From: Gracilaria vermiculophylla
Taxonomy: Eukaryota > Rhodophyta > Florideophyceae > Gracilariales > Gracilariaceae
Direction: 5' to 3'
DNA length: 64,000 bases
NCBI GenBank assembly: GCA_019155205.2
Contig: JAHNZQ020000308.1
Location: forward strand, 4,095,858-4,159,857
Shown here: one piece after another, positions 1 through 9,672 of the stretch
Numbering within the stretch: the first letter of the stretch is position 1
Layout: each line of letters opens with the position of its first letter
Translations under genes and position numbers: made by a program
The notes under the pieces: generated by a model
Database searches by the model: none
Told to the model about the DNA's origin: nothing
Seen by the model: the letters and a program-made list of their open reading frames with translations, nothing else

Positions 1-2
1 CA

Positions 3-533
3 AAACGCGCTGAGCGTCTTAAAGTAGAGGGATGGGTAGCTCGGAATGGAGCCGTTATCGAAGAATCTATGATTCTTACCGGCCAGAATTATCCGTACCT
101 TTTGCAAGTCTTAAAGTTCTATGGGAAAAACTTTAGCAGCACAGAAGTGAAAGGGATAAGTGTTAAATGTTTCCATCGTTTAAAGAAGATGTCGAAGCTG
201 GCACTGGACGACAAGAACCCCTGGCAAACAAGACTGCAGGTCACAAAAAATGTGGCTTACGGTTGGCGTCAAATGGTGGCTTTGGTTTCCATAATGGATC
301 AAACAGATATAGAGCATTTTTTCCGCCAGACGGCTTCCCTGAACGAGGCCGCTGGTGGGTGCACTTTGCAAAGGGCTCTGGTGGACCTACGAGCTGCATG
401 GATAGCATCGCAGAATGAAAGCCCCGTTCGCCGCCGTCCATGGAAGCCGTTGAGAGGGTGGCACAGTGGCAAGCACGGTCTCTGGGATAAATCATGGTGC
501 GAGAAGATGAAAGCAATGGTAGAGCATTCATAG
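3..533 (+). CDS. C-terminal part of an unrecognised protein (5' end outside window)
   Basis: The frame is open from the first bases of the window to the stop at 531-533. The ATG at 69 is therefore probably internal, and the visible part is about 176 codons. I do not recognise a family. The translated tail is helical-looking and basic, rich in Lys/Arg and Trp (for example KNPWQTRLQ and YGWRQMVALV), with no membrane segment or zinc motif. It ends in a basic Trp/His-rich tail. It lies upstream of, and in the same direction as, the plastid protease gene, about 430 bases away. Whether the true product is much longer cannot be told from this window. Confidence 0.55.
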   Translation, partial: KRAERLKVEGWVARNGAVIEESMILTGQNYPYLLQVLKFYGKNFSSTEVKGISVKCFHRLKKMSKLALDDKNPWQTRLQVTKNVAYGWRQMVALVSIMDQTDIEHFFRQTASLNEAAGGCTLQRALVDLRAAWIASQNESPVRRRPWKPLRGWHSGKHGLWDKSWCEKMKAMVEHS

Positions 534-960
534 CAGTTGCATGAATGCTTTTATTCTGTAAATATTGAGCGCATTTTCGAATGAAAAAAGCTTTGATTGT
601 GATGGCCTTTAAGTACAGATGTCTCTTACAAAATTCATTTGTTTAGTTACGGCCATACCCCAGACAGAGTTGAATGGCAGGAGCACAGGGAGCGAGAGCA
701 AGAGATGCAAAAAATTGGTGGCGAGGCGGACTCAACTGGGATCACTGCACTCAGTCCTTATTACTGGTTTCTTCTGCATGTCCCAAGGTACAAATGGCGC
801 TCAAAATTTTGGCACATTGTACTTTTTTGACTCGCATGAAATCACGTTAATCACATGCATGATCGTTTAAAGCTTACGAGCCTAAGGCTGATCTCCCGAA
901 ACGTAGACTGAAAGAAAAGTTTTTGGGATCCCTATCGTGGTCATCCGCTGTTCGACAAGC
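534..960. other. intergenic, no gene seen
   Basis: This holds the 3' flank of the partial gene and the presumed promoter of the CtpA gene. Short overlapping frames at 619-870 have no coding character. No repeat or clear promoter motif was seen. Confidence 0.5.
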
Positions 961-2325
961 ATGAAGTTGAAGTTGAAGACCTGTTTCATTTGTCCAACAG
1001 CCTCCGCTTTTAATATACCGCTTCGAAAAGTTGCTGTTTCCACAGTTCTAGCTGCCGCTTTATATTCTTTACCTGCTCACCCTGTCCGAGCTGCACCAGC
1101 GATAGACGTTGTACGAGACACTGAGCATGAATTTGCTGAGCAGGCATGGAAGTTTGTCAATGACTACTACCTAGACCCCTCCTTCAATCATTTAGATTGG
1201 CAAAGCCAGCTTGAAAAGCTTCTCAATGCGCCACTGCCTGATCGAGCTTCCACATACAGAGCTCTGCGAAAGGCCGTTGCAAGACTGGACGACCGCTACA
1301 CCCGTGTGTTGGACCCCAAACAAATGGAACAGCTCCGAAAGTTTGACATATCTGGTGTTGGGCTACTACTGAGCAACGACGCGTCGGGCCGTCTCATCGT
1401 TGCGACTGAACCGCCGAAAAATACTGCTGCCGCCAAAGCGGGTGTCAAGCGCGGTGATCAGGTTTTAGAAGTTGAGGGTCGAAATGTAACCGATGTTTCA
1501 CCGTTTGAAGTTGCCGAATGGATGCAAGGACCAGACGGAAGCGCTATGCAGATACGTTTTCGAGATCGGGGCATGACAACTCTCACGCGCAAGTATCAAG
1601 CAGAAAGCTCGCCTGCAGCTGTAACCAAGGTTGCAACTGTCAATCGTTCAGATGGACGAATGGGATACATTCGCCTGTCTGAGTTCAGGGCGTCCGGCCG
1701 TACAGAAGTTTCAAACGCGTTACAAAAGCTTTTGGCGGATGGTGCTGAGTGGATTGTCATCGATTTACGAGGAAACCATGGTGGGGTCTTTGAGGGTGCC
1801 TTAGAGATCGCTGGGTTGTTAGAGGGAGATGGTCAAACCGTGGCTCGAGTAAGCGGTCGAAACACGCGCGCTGGAGGTTTGCAAGAGTCATACAAATCCC
1901 GTTTTGTCAAAGGAGAAAACTTTATTGATGACAAAATCGACCTTGCTGTGCTAATCGATAATGAAAGTGCAAGCAGCAGTGAGGTATTGGCTGGGGGCCT
2001 TCGGGATAGTTGCAGAGCAGCTCTTGTGGGAGAAAGAAGTTTTGGAAAAGGTGTCATACAAGGGGTGTTTGGCCTTGCGGATGGAGGAGGAATTGTGGTT
2101 ACAATCGCGGAATACCGAACTCCGAGGGGAGATAAGATTGATGGTATCGGTATTCCAGCCGATATACCCGGAGAGTATGGGGGTCTAGATAAGTTTCTCA
2201 GGTATCTTGGAGTAACAAGAACAGACGAAAAAGGGATTACTTTTTCACGACAACAAGTAAGAGACGTAACCCACTACTGTCAAGAACGACAGAACATTCC
2301 CGAAACGATTTCAGAGACCATCTAA
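961..2325 (+). CDS. ctpA: plastid C-terminal processing peptidase (CtpA/D1P, family S41A)
   Basis: Serine protease of the S41A family. Plastid members remove the C-terminal extension of the photosystem II D1 precursor in the thylakoid lumen, which is required to assemble the manganese cluster. The ATG at 961 gives 454 residues; an upstream GTG at 937 is unlikely in a eukaryote. The first 45 residues form a basic transit region followed by a hydrophobic stretch ending in an Ala-x-Ala-type site (PVRAAP), as expected for lumenal import. A PDZ domain follows (about 125-205, with GVGLLL and GVKRGDQVLEVEG). The catalytic core has NESASSSEVLAGGLRD and GERSFGKG. By alignment to E. coli Prc spacing, the nucleophile is Ser338 and the general base Lys363, with Asp349 in between. 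Length and domain order match plant and cyanobacterial CtpA. The substrate is inferred from the family. Confidence 0.92.
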   Translation: MKLKLKTCFICPTASAFNIPLRKVAVSTVLAAALYSLPAHPVRAAPAIDVVRDTEHEFAEQAWKFVNDYYLDPSFNHLDWQSQLEKLLNAPLPDRASTYRALRKAVARLDDRYTRVLDPKQMEQLRKFDISGVGLLLSNDASGRLIVATEPPKNTAAAKAGVKRGDQVLEVEGRNVTDVSPFEVAEWMQGPDGSAMQIRFRDRGMTTLTRKYQAESSPAAVTKVATVNRSDGRMGYIRLSEFRASGRTEVSNALQKLLADGAEWIVIDLRGNHGGVFEGALEIAGLLEGDGQTVARVSGRNTRAGGLQESYKSRFVKGENFIDDKIDLAVLIDNESASSSEVLAGGLRDSCRAALVGERSFGKGVIQGVFGLADGGGIVVTIAEYRTPRGDKIDGIGIPADIPGEYGGLDKFLRYLGVTRTDEKGITFSRQQVRDVTHYCQERQNIPETISETI

Positions 2326-3714
2326 GCTCTGTATGTTTTCAAAGAAGAAACATCAACATCTTTTACATTTCTCCATGCGGCCACTATATTTTTCCGATGG
2401 GAGATGATTTGTTTTCTATTTCGTTTTACCGAAGGTCTACACAACTTCACACTCTTGGAGAAATATTGAGGCGATAGCTTTTACCGTTAGGCGACCAAGA
2501 AGCCAAGCTCCGTTGATATGCCTGTTCGAATACTTCACGTTCGCACGAGTTGCTCATGTGAAGAGAGAGAGCAGCAATGGTCGGCCTTCCTGAGGAGAGA
2601 AATTTATAACTCTTTGGACAACCAACTTTTTGGACCGATTTGGCAACATGAACCACAAAATTGAGAGAGGGAACGAGCTGCAATTGTAGTTCAAAAGCAG
2701 GGTCAGTAGGTTTGTCATTCCTGGAGGCGCAGTCATGTTGCAAGAGGAGAGAGTATCTTTTTTCTGCCTTGCCTAACAGAAAACGAAATGAATGGCATTG
2801 CGCGGATTCCCCAACTTGAACATTGTAGCTTCAAGTTATCCATCGGTTGGGTTCTGACGCAACTCTGTTGAAGTGGCTCGGTTGGCTTAAAGGAACAAGC
2901 TTGATACACCTCACGGTTTTCCAGCTAAACCCTGGAGATGAAAACGATCTTTCTTGAGATAAGCTGTTTGAGGAGTTGAATTTTGTAGTTTTCCCTGGGT
3001 ATTGTCCTTCTTGGGTTGCTTAATGATTCGCGATCAATGGTATTTGCATTTCGAATTTTACGTATGTAATGTTGTAGGTGTGGAATGGCTGGACCTGCAA
3101 TCTGTGAGCCACAATCATCTATGAAACAATAAATGGATGTTTGTACCCTGGACAACTTGAAACGATGTCAGTATATTGATATTTTGAAAATCTCACATTG
3201 TCATTGCAATCCACCTCGTTCATCAAGCAGTACTCTTATCTCAGTTCCGAATTGGCGATGACTGCGAGCGGGATGGTTCCAGATTTGTGCTTGAACTTGG
3301 GTGTTTCTACGAAAATGTTTTTGAAATAGAAAACAAGGATTCTGGAGGCGTCAGCCGAAACCATCCACTGTTGAAACATTCACTGCTGAAAGCATGCGCA
3401 GGTCCACAGAGCGGCCTCGTGAGTAGAACTTTTGCGTCACCTTTTGGTCAGCTATTGTCTTCCGTCGTCGTCCTACCAGACTCTCGTGTTTTCTATACCG
3501 GAAAAGCGCTAAATTGCCTTTGCTAACCGGAGCAATACCCGCCGTGAAATGACGCGTACTTGAAAACTCAAACGTGCTACCGCGGAATCGCACCCCGTTG
3601 TTCAGAAACTGCCAAACAAACTTGGCCTGTGCTCTGGCAAGCTAAAAGCCATCTCTCAGAGGTGTGTGCAGTGTGCAGTGCATCACGCGGAGACATCAGC
3701 TCTCGACGCACAAT
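2326..3714. other. intergenic, no supported gene
   Basis: About 1.4 kb with only short frames, the longest 98 codons (2447-2743, minus), which share no recognisable motif. It includes the 3' flank of ctpA. I see no RNA gene or mobile element here. Confidence 0.45.
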
Positions 3715-4497
3715 ATGGAGGACGTACCATCGCGAACGATTCGACAGATGCGCCCTCTCCCTCCCTTTCATTCCTATCCATTGATCGCCAAAAAAACACT
3801 AGTTCCTCCGTCTACCGAGAAAGGAATTCTCCCTGTACGCTTGTTTACGTTTGCGTATGCTCCGGACATGTCCCTGTCCTTTAAGCACACTGAGCATGTT
3901 AAAATAATGCGACCAGGTCCGTTCAAGCCGAGAAGTTACACTCCCACGAGTGAATCATCGAGAACGGGTTCGTTTGATCTTGTGTTGAAAATCTACCCCG
4001 GTGGAACGAGTGAGTGGTTAGATGGATGCGCTATTGGATCGCGGGTGTGTGTTTTTGGCCCTCTGCCTCTCGCAATTAAACCGGTTGTGTACAATCCGGG
4101 GCCCTTCGTGGTTGTCATAGCGCTCGGCATAGGCGTGACAAAAGGATGGGTGTGTGCACGGGAGGAACTTGGGTGTGATAGATTGGTGACGTTAATATAC
4201 TCTGTTCGCTACAGAGAGGAAGCGATTTTCGGATGTGAAATGGAGCAACTGCAACAATCATATCCGAGACATTTCACATTGCAAATGAATGCGAGCAGGG
4301 AGCAAGTAGAAGGCTGGGCGCACGGTCACGTTGACGACGCGCTTATTCGGAAATGTGTCGGGCAATATGCACAGAGCGATACGCGATTTATGGTCGTCGG
4401 AACCAAGGAGATGATGAAGTCGGTGTGGAAAACGCTGGGGCGGATGGGGTACACTCGAAAGGCTCATGCGTTGAGCCGGAAACGAATCAAGTCGTGA
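3715..4497 (+). CDS. divergent cytochrome b5 reductase-like flavoprotein
   Basis: 260 residues from the ATG at 3715; the GTG 17 codons upstream is not a likely start. The N-terminal half carries the FAD-binding signature of the ferredoxin/cytochrome b5 reductase superfamily: RSYTPTS at residues 73-79, followed by GSFDLVLKIYPGG and FGPLPL. The second half has the order of an NAD(P)H domain, but its motifs are eroded. The usual GGTGITP loop reads ALGIGVTKG, and the usual C-G-x-x-x-M reads VGTKEMM, so the conserved Cys is missing. It could be a reductase with altered nicotinamide binding or a non-enzymatic relative. There is no membrane anchor or clear signal peptide. The fold call is fairly safe; substrate and activity are unknown. 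Confidence 0.75.
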   Translation: MEDVPSRTIRQMRPLPPFHSYPLIAKKTLVPPSTEKGILPVRLFTFAYAPDMSLSFKHTEHVKIMRPGPFKPRSYTPTSESSRTGSFDLVLKIYPGGTSEWLDGCAIGSRVCVFGPLPLAIKPVVYNPGPFVVVIALGIGVTKGWVCAREELGCDRLVTLIYSVRYREEAIFGCEMEQLQQSYPRHFTLQMNASREQVEGWAHGHVDDALIRKCVGQYAQSDTRFMVVGTKEMMKSVWKTLGRMGYTRKAHALSRKRIKS

Positions 4498-4998
4498 CAT
4501 TGGTCATCGATGTGTTGGGACGGGGGCTTGGCAGCGGGGCCACTGCTGCTCACGGAGCATGGCCGTGATTCATTTGCGATGTTCGGGCCGGCGGGCGGTA
4601 TGTACCCAATGGCAGCGACGGTTTAGATGTTTGAGTGCGAATTGGGCGATTGCGCGCGTCACACCAAATTAGCTTGTTGCTGGGGAGCTGAGCGCTTCTG
4701 GCGGGTGCCTGCAGGGATAGAGTTTTTGGCTTGAACACGTGAGTGAACATGAGGCGGTTGTGGTGAGTAGCTGAAAGCAAAGACACGGAGAAGTGGTTGA
4801 CGAAGCATGGCCGAAAGGCAGTGGGGCGCGAAGAAGGGGGACTGAGTTTCTGCAAGAACGGTGTTGTGGCTGGTGCACGCGGTGTATGCTGTCAGATCAC
4901 GGTGCGCGAGGGGGGGGGGGGGGGGGGGGGGACAGGGGGTGTGCGCATAAATGTTGTAGATGGAAACTGTTAATGAATATTTTTACGCTGCACAAGCG
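4498..4998. other. intergenic with a 22-base poly-G run
   Basis: This separates two convergent genes (the reductase on plus, an unknown gene on minus). It is G-rich on the plus strand and contains an uninterrupted run of G at about 4910-4931. No gene is supported. Confidence 0.5.
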
Positions 4999-6168
4999 CT
5001 ACGACACGTACGGAAGCCTCCCTCCGCACATGGTACTGAACGTGCTTTCCTCGACGCTTGGCGGCGGGTAAAACGCAGCAAGAACGCCCACCTGCTCGGT
5101 GATGGAATTGAGCTCGCCTACAAGTTGCCGATCATCCACTACGACGAACGAGAAGACAAAGCCTTGCCTCTCGGCGAGAAGCACCATCTGGTCGACGATT
5201 TCTGTCGCCATGGGCCTTACGTGAGCGGTGCGGAACACAGCGCGGATCGAAGACTCGCTAATTATCGTCACGACGTGCCCTGGATTGGTGGCCTCGGTGT
5301 AGCCAAAACGGTGGAACCCGGTGAGCCCTTCTCTGTGCTCGAATGCGGCCAGACGTTTGAGCTGCTGCGTGATGTGGCCAGACACGGCGCGTTCGGTTTG
5401 CGCACAGCTGAGTGAGCTTTCAGCGTCCCGTTCCAGGGTACGGCTTCGCGTCGTGGCGTCGCTCACATGCGCAGAGCGCTGCGGCGCACAGTTGCTCAGC
5501 TGCTGCGTGTCAAATCCAGTGACAATACTGCCGGCTTCCTTGGCAAGCGCGTAGCGCCTTTTCAGCACTTTCTTTTTCTTGTTACTGATGACTGGGGATG
5601 CGTGCCCCGAAAGCAGCCCGTCACACACCAGGACGCCGCGGAATGGCAGGGCGGTGATGCGAGTTGCGGCGGGGAGTTTGAGCTTGCACTGGCGCAACAG
5701 TGCGGCAGGGGATTTTGTGATGCCAAGCACGCGGTAAAAGTTGCTCATGGTGTGGTCGGCAACGATGGTGCCCTTGGGGGTGTCTTGAACGATGTACATA
5801 ACGTGACCAACGGGGGCGTTGAGCCGCTTAGAACCCCAGAGGACGCACTCATGGCGAAAGATGTCCCGCAGCGCAGGCTGCATGTGCTGCTGCGCTGCTT
5901 GAAACACTGAAGGTCCCGCCGGCGCCTGATCCCAGTAGCTGTACATGAGAGCCGAAAGGTGCAGCAGCAAGTTCGGTGCGTGCTGGCTGCCGCGCGCCGT
6001 TTGCAAGTCGGACGCAGTGAGGCCAGGGCGCACATTCGATATGCTGTTTGCGGTCAGACGCGCAGCCGTGAGCACGTCGTTGAACAGCGCGCCGTCGTGC
6101 GCGGGCAGACAGCCGTCCGAGGGCTCTGCGCCGAGCTGCGGCTCGGGGTTGGCGACGCGCGGCGGCAT
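4999..6168 (-). CDS. unknown protein, 389 residues
   Basis: ATG at 6168 (cat on plus), stop at 4999. I do not recognise a named family. The central part (about 100-210) looks like a folded domain with conserved-looking blocks such as MYIVQDTPKG, SNFYRVLGI and LPFRGVLVCDGLLSG. The last of these resembles a motif I associate with uncharacterised bacterial proteins, but I cannot name a family. A basic Lys cluster (KKKKVLKRR) follows near 205-215, then a lower-complexity Ser/Thr/Arg stretch and a C-terminal segment with FSFVVVDDRQLVGEL. There is no signal peptide or membrane helix. The first codons sit at the edge of a very GC-rich island, which probably contains its promoter. Confidence 0.65.
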   Translation of the reverse strand: MPPRVANPEPQLGAEPSDGCLPAHDGALFNDVLTAARLTANSISNVRPGLTASDLQTARGSQHAPNLLLHLSALMYSYWDQAPAGPSVFQAAQQHMQPALRDIFRHECVLWGSKRLNAPVGHVMYIVQDTPKGTIVADHTMSNFYRVLGITKSPAALLRQCKLKLPAATRITALPFRGVLVCDGLLSGHASPVISNKKKKVLKRRYALAKEAGSIVTGFDTQQLSNCAPQRSAHVSDATTRSRTLERDAESSLSCAQTERAVSGHITQQLKRLAAFEHREGLTGFHRFGYTEATNPGHVVTIISESSIRAVFRTAHVRPMATEIVDQMVLLAERQGFVFSFVVVDDRQLVGELNSITEQVGVLAAFYPPPSVEESTFSTMCGGRLPYVS

Positions 6169-6600
6169 GGTGCGTTCGCTGGCGCGGCGCGGCGGCGCGT
6201 CCGGCGCGGCGGTGCGGCGGCGCGGCGGCGGTTATGTACGGCGGCGGCGCGCGGCGGCGAGAGCGGCGCGCGACCGCCGACGCGAGGCGCGATTACAGCC
6301 GCGTCGCGGCTGCGCGCGCGCGCCGTTCCACCGCGCCGCGCGCTGGAATTCGCGCGCGCGAGCGCGGCGGCGCGCGCGGCGGGGGCGGCAGTGGCGCGGC
6401 GCAGCGCCGCCGCGCGGCGCTGTGCGCGTGCGCCGCTTCGGTCGCGCCCCGCGCGCGGCGCGGCGGCCGCGGCAGACGCGGCGGCCGCGGCGCAAATTCA
6501 CGCAACGGCGCGGCGTGAGTGGCGGCACGGCCGGCAGGCGCGCGCGCATGCGCGCGAGGAGGGTGTGAGCGCGCGTGCGTGGCGCGTTGCGCATGTCGTC
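6130..6600. other. extreme GC/CpG island upstream of the 4999-6168 gene
   Basis: About 470 bases made almost only of G and C, dominated by GCG/CGG-type steps. CpG is very abundant and not depleted, against surroundings near half GC. Because stop codons are scarce in such sequence, all six frames stay open and give long Arg/Ala frames that are artefacts. It starts at the 5' end of the minus-strand gene and is most simply read as its promoter/5' UTR. A second island of the same type lies at 21430-22250, also just upstream of a gene. Confidence 0.7.
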
Positions 6601-6637
6601 AACGTGTTGCATTCAGCTTTTGTATTTATTGATTGTT

Positions 6638-7369
6638 CTACAAACAAACAGCCTTCTCGGCCCCTTTGTACCCCTGCAGCAGTTTGTCCGCCCCGTCGTG
6701 GCCTACGTCTGCTGCTGCGCCGCTTCGTCGTCTGCGCTCTCCAGCATTCGCCGCACATTGTGCGCACACTTGACACCAGTCCACATGAGCCCGCGGAAAA
6801 CCGCCGTTCACGTCCTCAATATCTGAGCTTTGCTCCATCTTTGATTTCGCACACGTCCCAAACGCACACACCAAGCGTTTAATCCGTCGTTCTTGCTCCC
6901 ACCATGACCGTCGTGCAATCCGTGACAGTCCTGAGAGCACTCGGCAGTGCCGCCGTGCTCTAAAGCACGCCAAAGTGTGCATTGCCAGCAGGCTGTGCGC
7001 AATGCGCATTGGGCGTCCCTTCAAGCCATTGGCGACCGCTGCGCCCAGTTTTTGACCCGACACATCACCAGAAATCACTCTTCTTCGTTCCTGCATACCT
7101 CTTGTCAAACCATCGAACGGTAGCCGATGGCCAATACACTTTTGTGCAACCATAGGCTCGTCTTCTGCGCCAGCGGGTAACAGCCCGACAGCTATCTCAC
7201 CATGTACTACTCTCATCGTGCAAGGCGGTTGGTACCCTCCCGCTTTTCTCCCAACAATGAACACCATTCTGCGATAATTGCTGCACATCACCGCGGCTGA
7301 GTTTATGTTTTCTGCACTGAAAAAGCTTGACGAATGATCCAACTTCAACACTGTTGCACCGACCGTCAT
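6638..7369 (-). CDS. doubtful ORF, 243 residues
   Basis: Open from an ATG at 7369 to a stop at 6638. It is longer than expected by chance in this composition, so it is listed, but I see no family, domain or targeting signal. It is Arg-, Cys- and Gly-rich (for example HVDWCQVCAQCAANAG). The C-terminal end approaches the GC island, where open frames are uninformative. It could be the exon of a spliced gene or non-coding. Confidence 0.22.
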   Translation of the reverse strand: MTVGATVLKLDHSSSFFSAENINSAAVMCSNYRRMVFIVGRKAGGYQPPCTMRVVHGEIAVGLLPAGAEDEPMVAQKCIGHRLPFDGLTRGMQERRRVISGDVSGQKLGAAVANGLKGRPMRIAHSLLAMHTLACFRARRHCRVLSGLSRIARRSWWEQERRIKRLVCAFGTCAKSKMEQSSDIEDVNGGFPRAHVDWCQVCAQCAANAGERRRRSGAAADVGHDGADKLLQGYKGAEKAVCL

Positions 7370-8250
7370 TATTAGTATCTTAACAGGGCCCAGCCAATCC
7401 AGCCGCTCCGGCTCCACATAACGTATACTACGTGTCTACGCCAAATTTGTAAGGCACCTTCAGACGCGAGCTGAAAAATGCCGCGCAAGCCGAATTACAT
7501 ACGTTACATGGCGTTTCGGATGAAAGCCACTACAAGTACAACGCTTTGCTTCAATACAACAACTCCGTCTGTTCGTCAAACATTTAGACCAAGCAAGGCG
7601 ACATTCACTTATCAAGTAGAGCTATCAAGCGAATTCTGCCGCCTAAATGTTTACTCTGATAAAATGGAACTGAGCACAAAATACCCCCAAGTCCTCTGCC
7701 CGACATCCAAATACCACGTACTCCCAAGCACCCTTTCACGGCCGTGTAGCGAAAATAGTAGAGATTGATCCATGTTGGTCACTTGCATATTACAATAATT
7801 TCATACACATCGTCCATTGCAATCACGCATGAGATTCTCCACGCTGTTTGGCCCGTCTGCGAGCAACAGCTGCGCCCCGTACAAGAATCCTCAAGAAAAC
7901 AAAAGTTGCGCCATGTGAGAGAGAAACAAAACCGAGCCCGCACCTTGCATGCACAAGAATGCGTTCTTCTGACAAAAAAGGGCAACAATCGTCCATCCTG
8001 ACCACAAACCGACACACTCGACGGTATTGCACACTTCCAGGGAGCATTCACTCGCACCGCCTTCGTTCGCGATACCGCACCATGTCTGCAATCACACATT
8101 GACTACATGACGACTACTCGAAACTCTACATTTCTCTATTCACCGAAAACCGCGCCGGAACTCCATTCACGTGTGTCACAAGATGAACACGCTTGTTTGC
8201 ATACTTTGATGCGTGTTCACCCGTCCACCCGTTATAACGGTGCATCGAGG
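7370..8250. other. no supported gene
   Basis: Several short overlapping frames on both strands (up to about 106 codons) without motifs. It forms the 3' flank of the VPS37 gene. A plus-strand frame at 7478-7768 starts with ATG (96 codons), but nothing supports it as real. Confidence 0.4.
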
Positions 8251-9015
8251 TTACCGACCAAAAGATTTTTTCTTCAACTCCTTCTGCAATTGTTCCAACT
8301 TCCATAATCGCTCATGGTACTTTTCTCTACAAGCAATGTATTGGGAGAGGAATTCGTCAAAACGCATTGAGCTTGATAACATTGACTTCTCCAAGGCTTC
8401 CGACTTTGTTTCAGACTCATTGATGGCAATTCGCAGTCGTTCCATCAGCCGCTCTGGCGAATTCTGTTCCATCCATTCATCTTTCTCCTTCTGAAGTGCG
8501 TCCACCTCTTTTTCAAGGTTTGCGATGTTTTCGTGTAATTTTGTGATTGCCTCTTCGTCTAATGCTTCATCCATTCTAGCAGAAATTGTAGTATGTTCTC
8601 GTTTGAATGCTTCGACGCTGTTCCTTTCTCGCGAAATTATGCTGTCAAGCTGTTGTTGATAGTGGTGTTTTGACACAAAGTCATCGAAACGAGCCCTTTC
8701 CTCGTGGAGCACCTTCAAATCCCTTAAGGACATGGACTCCAACTCTGGAAAAGCCCTCGGCGCATCTGGAATACCGTCGGCGGAATTACTCAACTCTTGT
8801 GACCTCGAGGAAGTTTGAAACTGTGCGTTCATCTCTATTCTGGCGTTTTCAACAGAGGAGGGGTTAGTACGATGTGAGTTACGATTGGAGATGTCGTCCC
8901 TATCCCACATGTAGGCGGGGGGCTCAGCGTCCTGATTATTCCATGCTGTATGAGGCGTATCTCTCGTGGCTTGCGTTGGCGGTGCTCGGTATGTGCCGCT
9001 GGAACCCGTCCACAT
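8251..9015 (-). CDS. VPS37: ESCRT-I subunit VPS37 (Mod(r) domain)
   Basis: 254 residues from the ATG at 9015; an upstream GTG at 9069 would add 18 residues. VPS37 is a coiled-coil subunit of ESCRT-I, which sorts ubiquitinated membrane cargo into multivesicular bodies. The N-terminal 90 residues are polar and low complexity. From about residue 95 to the end there is a Mod(r)-type helical domain: MSLRDLKVLHEERARFDDFV, then long coiled coil (ITKLHENIANLEKEVDALQ), then a C-terminal helical block with FLSQYIACREKYHERLWK. Order and length match plant and animal VPS37. It is divergent with RCL1 over about 660 bases that contain a G-box tandem. The family call rests on motif recognition only. Confidence 0.8.
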   Translation of the reverse strand: MWTGSSGTYRAPPTQATRDTPHTAWNNQDAEPPAYMWDRDDISNRNSHRTNPSSVENARIEMNAQFQTSSRSQELSNSADGIPDAPRAFPELESMSLRDLKVLHEERARFDDFVSKHHYQQQLDSIISRERNSVEAFKREHTTISARMDEALDEEAITKLHENIANLEKEVDALQKEKDEWMEQNSPERLMERLRIAINESETKSEALEKSMLSSSMRFDEFLSQYIACREKYHERLWKLEQLQKELKKKSFGR

Positions 9016-9672
9016 AACGGCACGATATGCGTATTGGGGTCGGAGTTGTTTCAGGAAGCTCGGGAGCACCGAGTTCGGAAAACGGTTGTCGGTTGTGAAA
9101 AGCAGGATAGAGCGTCACCAAGGGAGATGCCTTAGCTTGAAAGATTTTGGATGGTTTGGCAAAATGTAGCAGTACGTCTAAATGTACGCTGAGAGATGAG
9201 CCAAAGAATTCAATATTGCTGAGCTTGAAACAGAGCGCGCGGGGACGACAATTCCCGCGCGGCAGCGGAGGCCACAGCTGACAAAGCGATTTTGCCGGCC
9301 AAGTTCTCGGTGGTCGCCAAACCGATGACGAGCAACAAGCGTCCAACGTTTTCGCTCAACATGGCTGGTGCGGCGAAGGCCTCTGTGTTGCATGTCACGT
9401 CACGTGGGTCACGTCACGTGGGTCACGTCACGTGGGGTCTGAGAAAATTTTCATTTTTTTCTTCATGTTTTTAATCTTAACTCAGAACAACCAACCGACG
9501 TCGAGAGGGATCAGTTCTAACGGAAAACACCGCCTTGCAAATAGTTCATCGGTTCGTTGATCATCCAGCCCCTCGTAGGTCGTAAAAGCACTGCGGTACG
9601 ACTGTGCTATGACGGAACAGCGACCTCCTCAATAGGGATATCCCAGTCGGTTTTTACAAAGGTAGCGCAATC
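9016..9672. other. shared upstream region of VPS37 and RCL1
   Basis: The two genes point away from each other, so this should hold both promoters. A small frame of about 50 codons on minus near 9210-9362 (MLSENVGRLLLVIGLATT...) has a leader-like composition but no support as a gene. The main feature is the 14-bp tandem at 9394-9435. Confidence 0.5.
9394..9435. promoter_or_regulatory. triple 14-bp tandem with G-box (CACGTG) cores
   Basis: Three exact copies of gtcacgtcacgtgg stand head to tail, each containing the palindrome CACGTG (9401-9406, 9415-9420, 9429-9434) and an ACGTCA half-site. CACGTG is the classic target of bHLH and bZIP factors. The array lies between two divergent genes, about 240 bases from the RCL1 ATG and 380 from the VPS37 ATG. 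Its regulatory role is an inference from position and motif. Confidence 0.6.

Noticed and set aside
5945..6882. Long plus- and minus-strand frames of Arg/Ala-rich sequence over the first GC island
   Set aside because: All six frames are open because stop codons are almost impossible in such GC content; there is no domain and the frames overlap each other.
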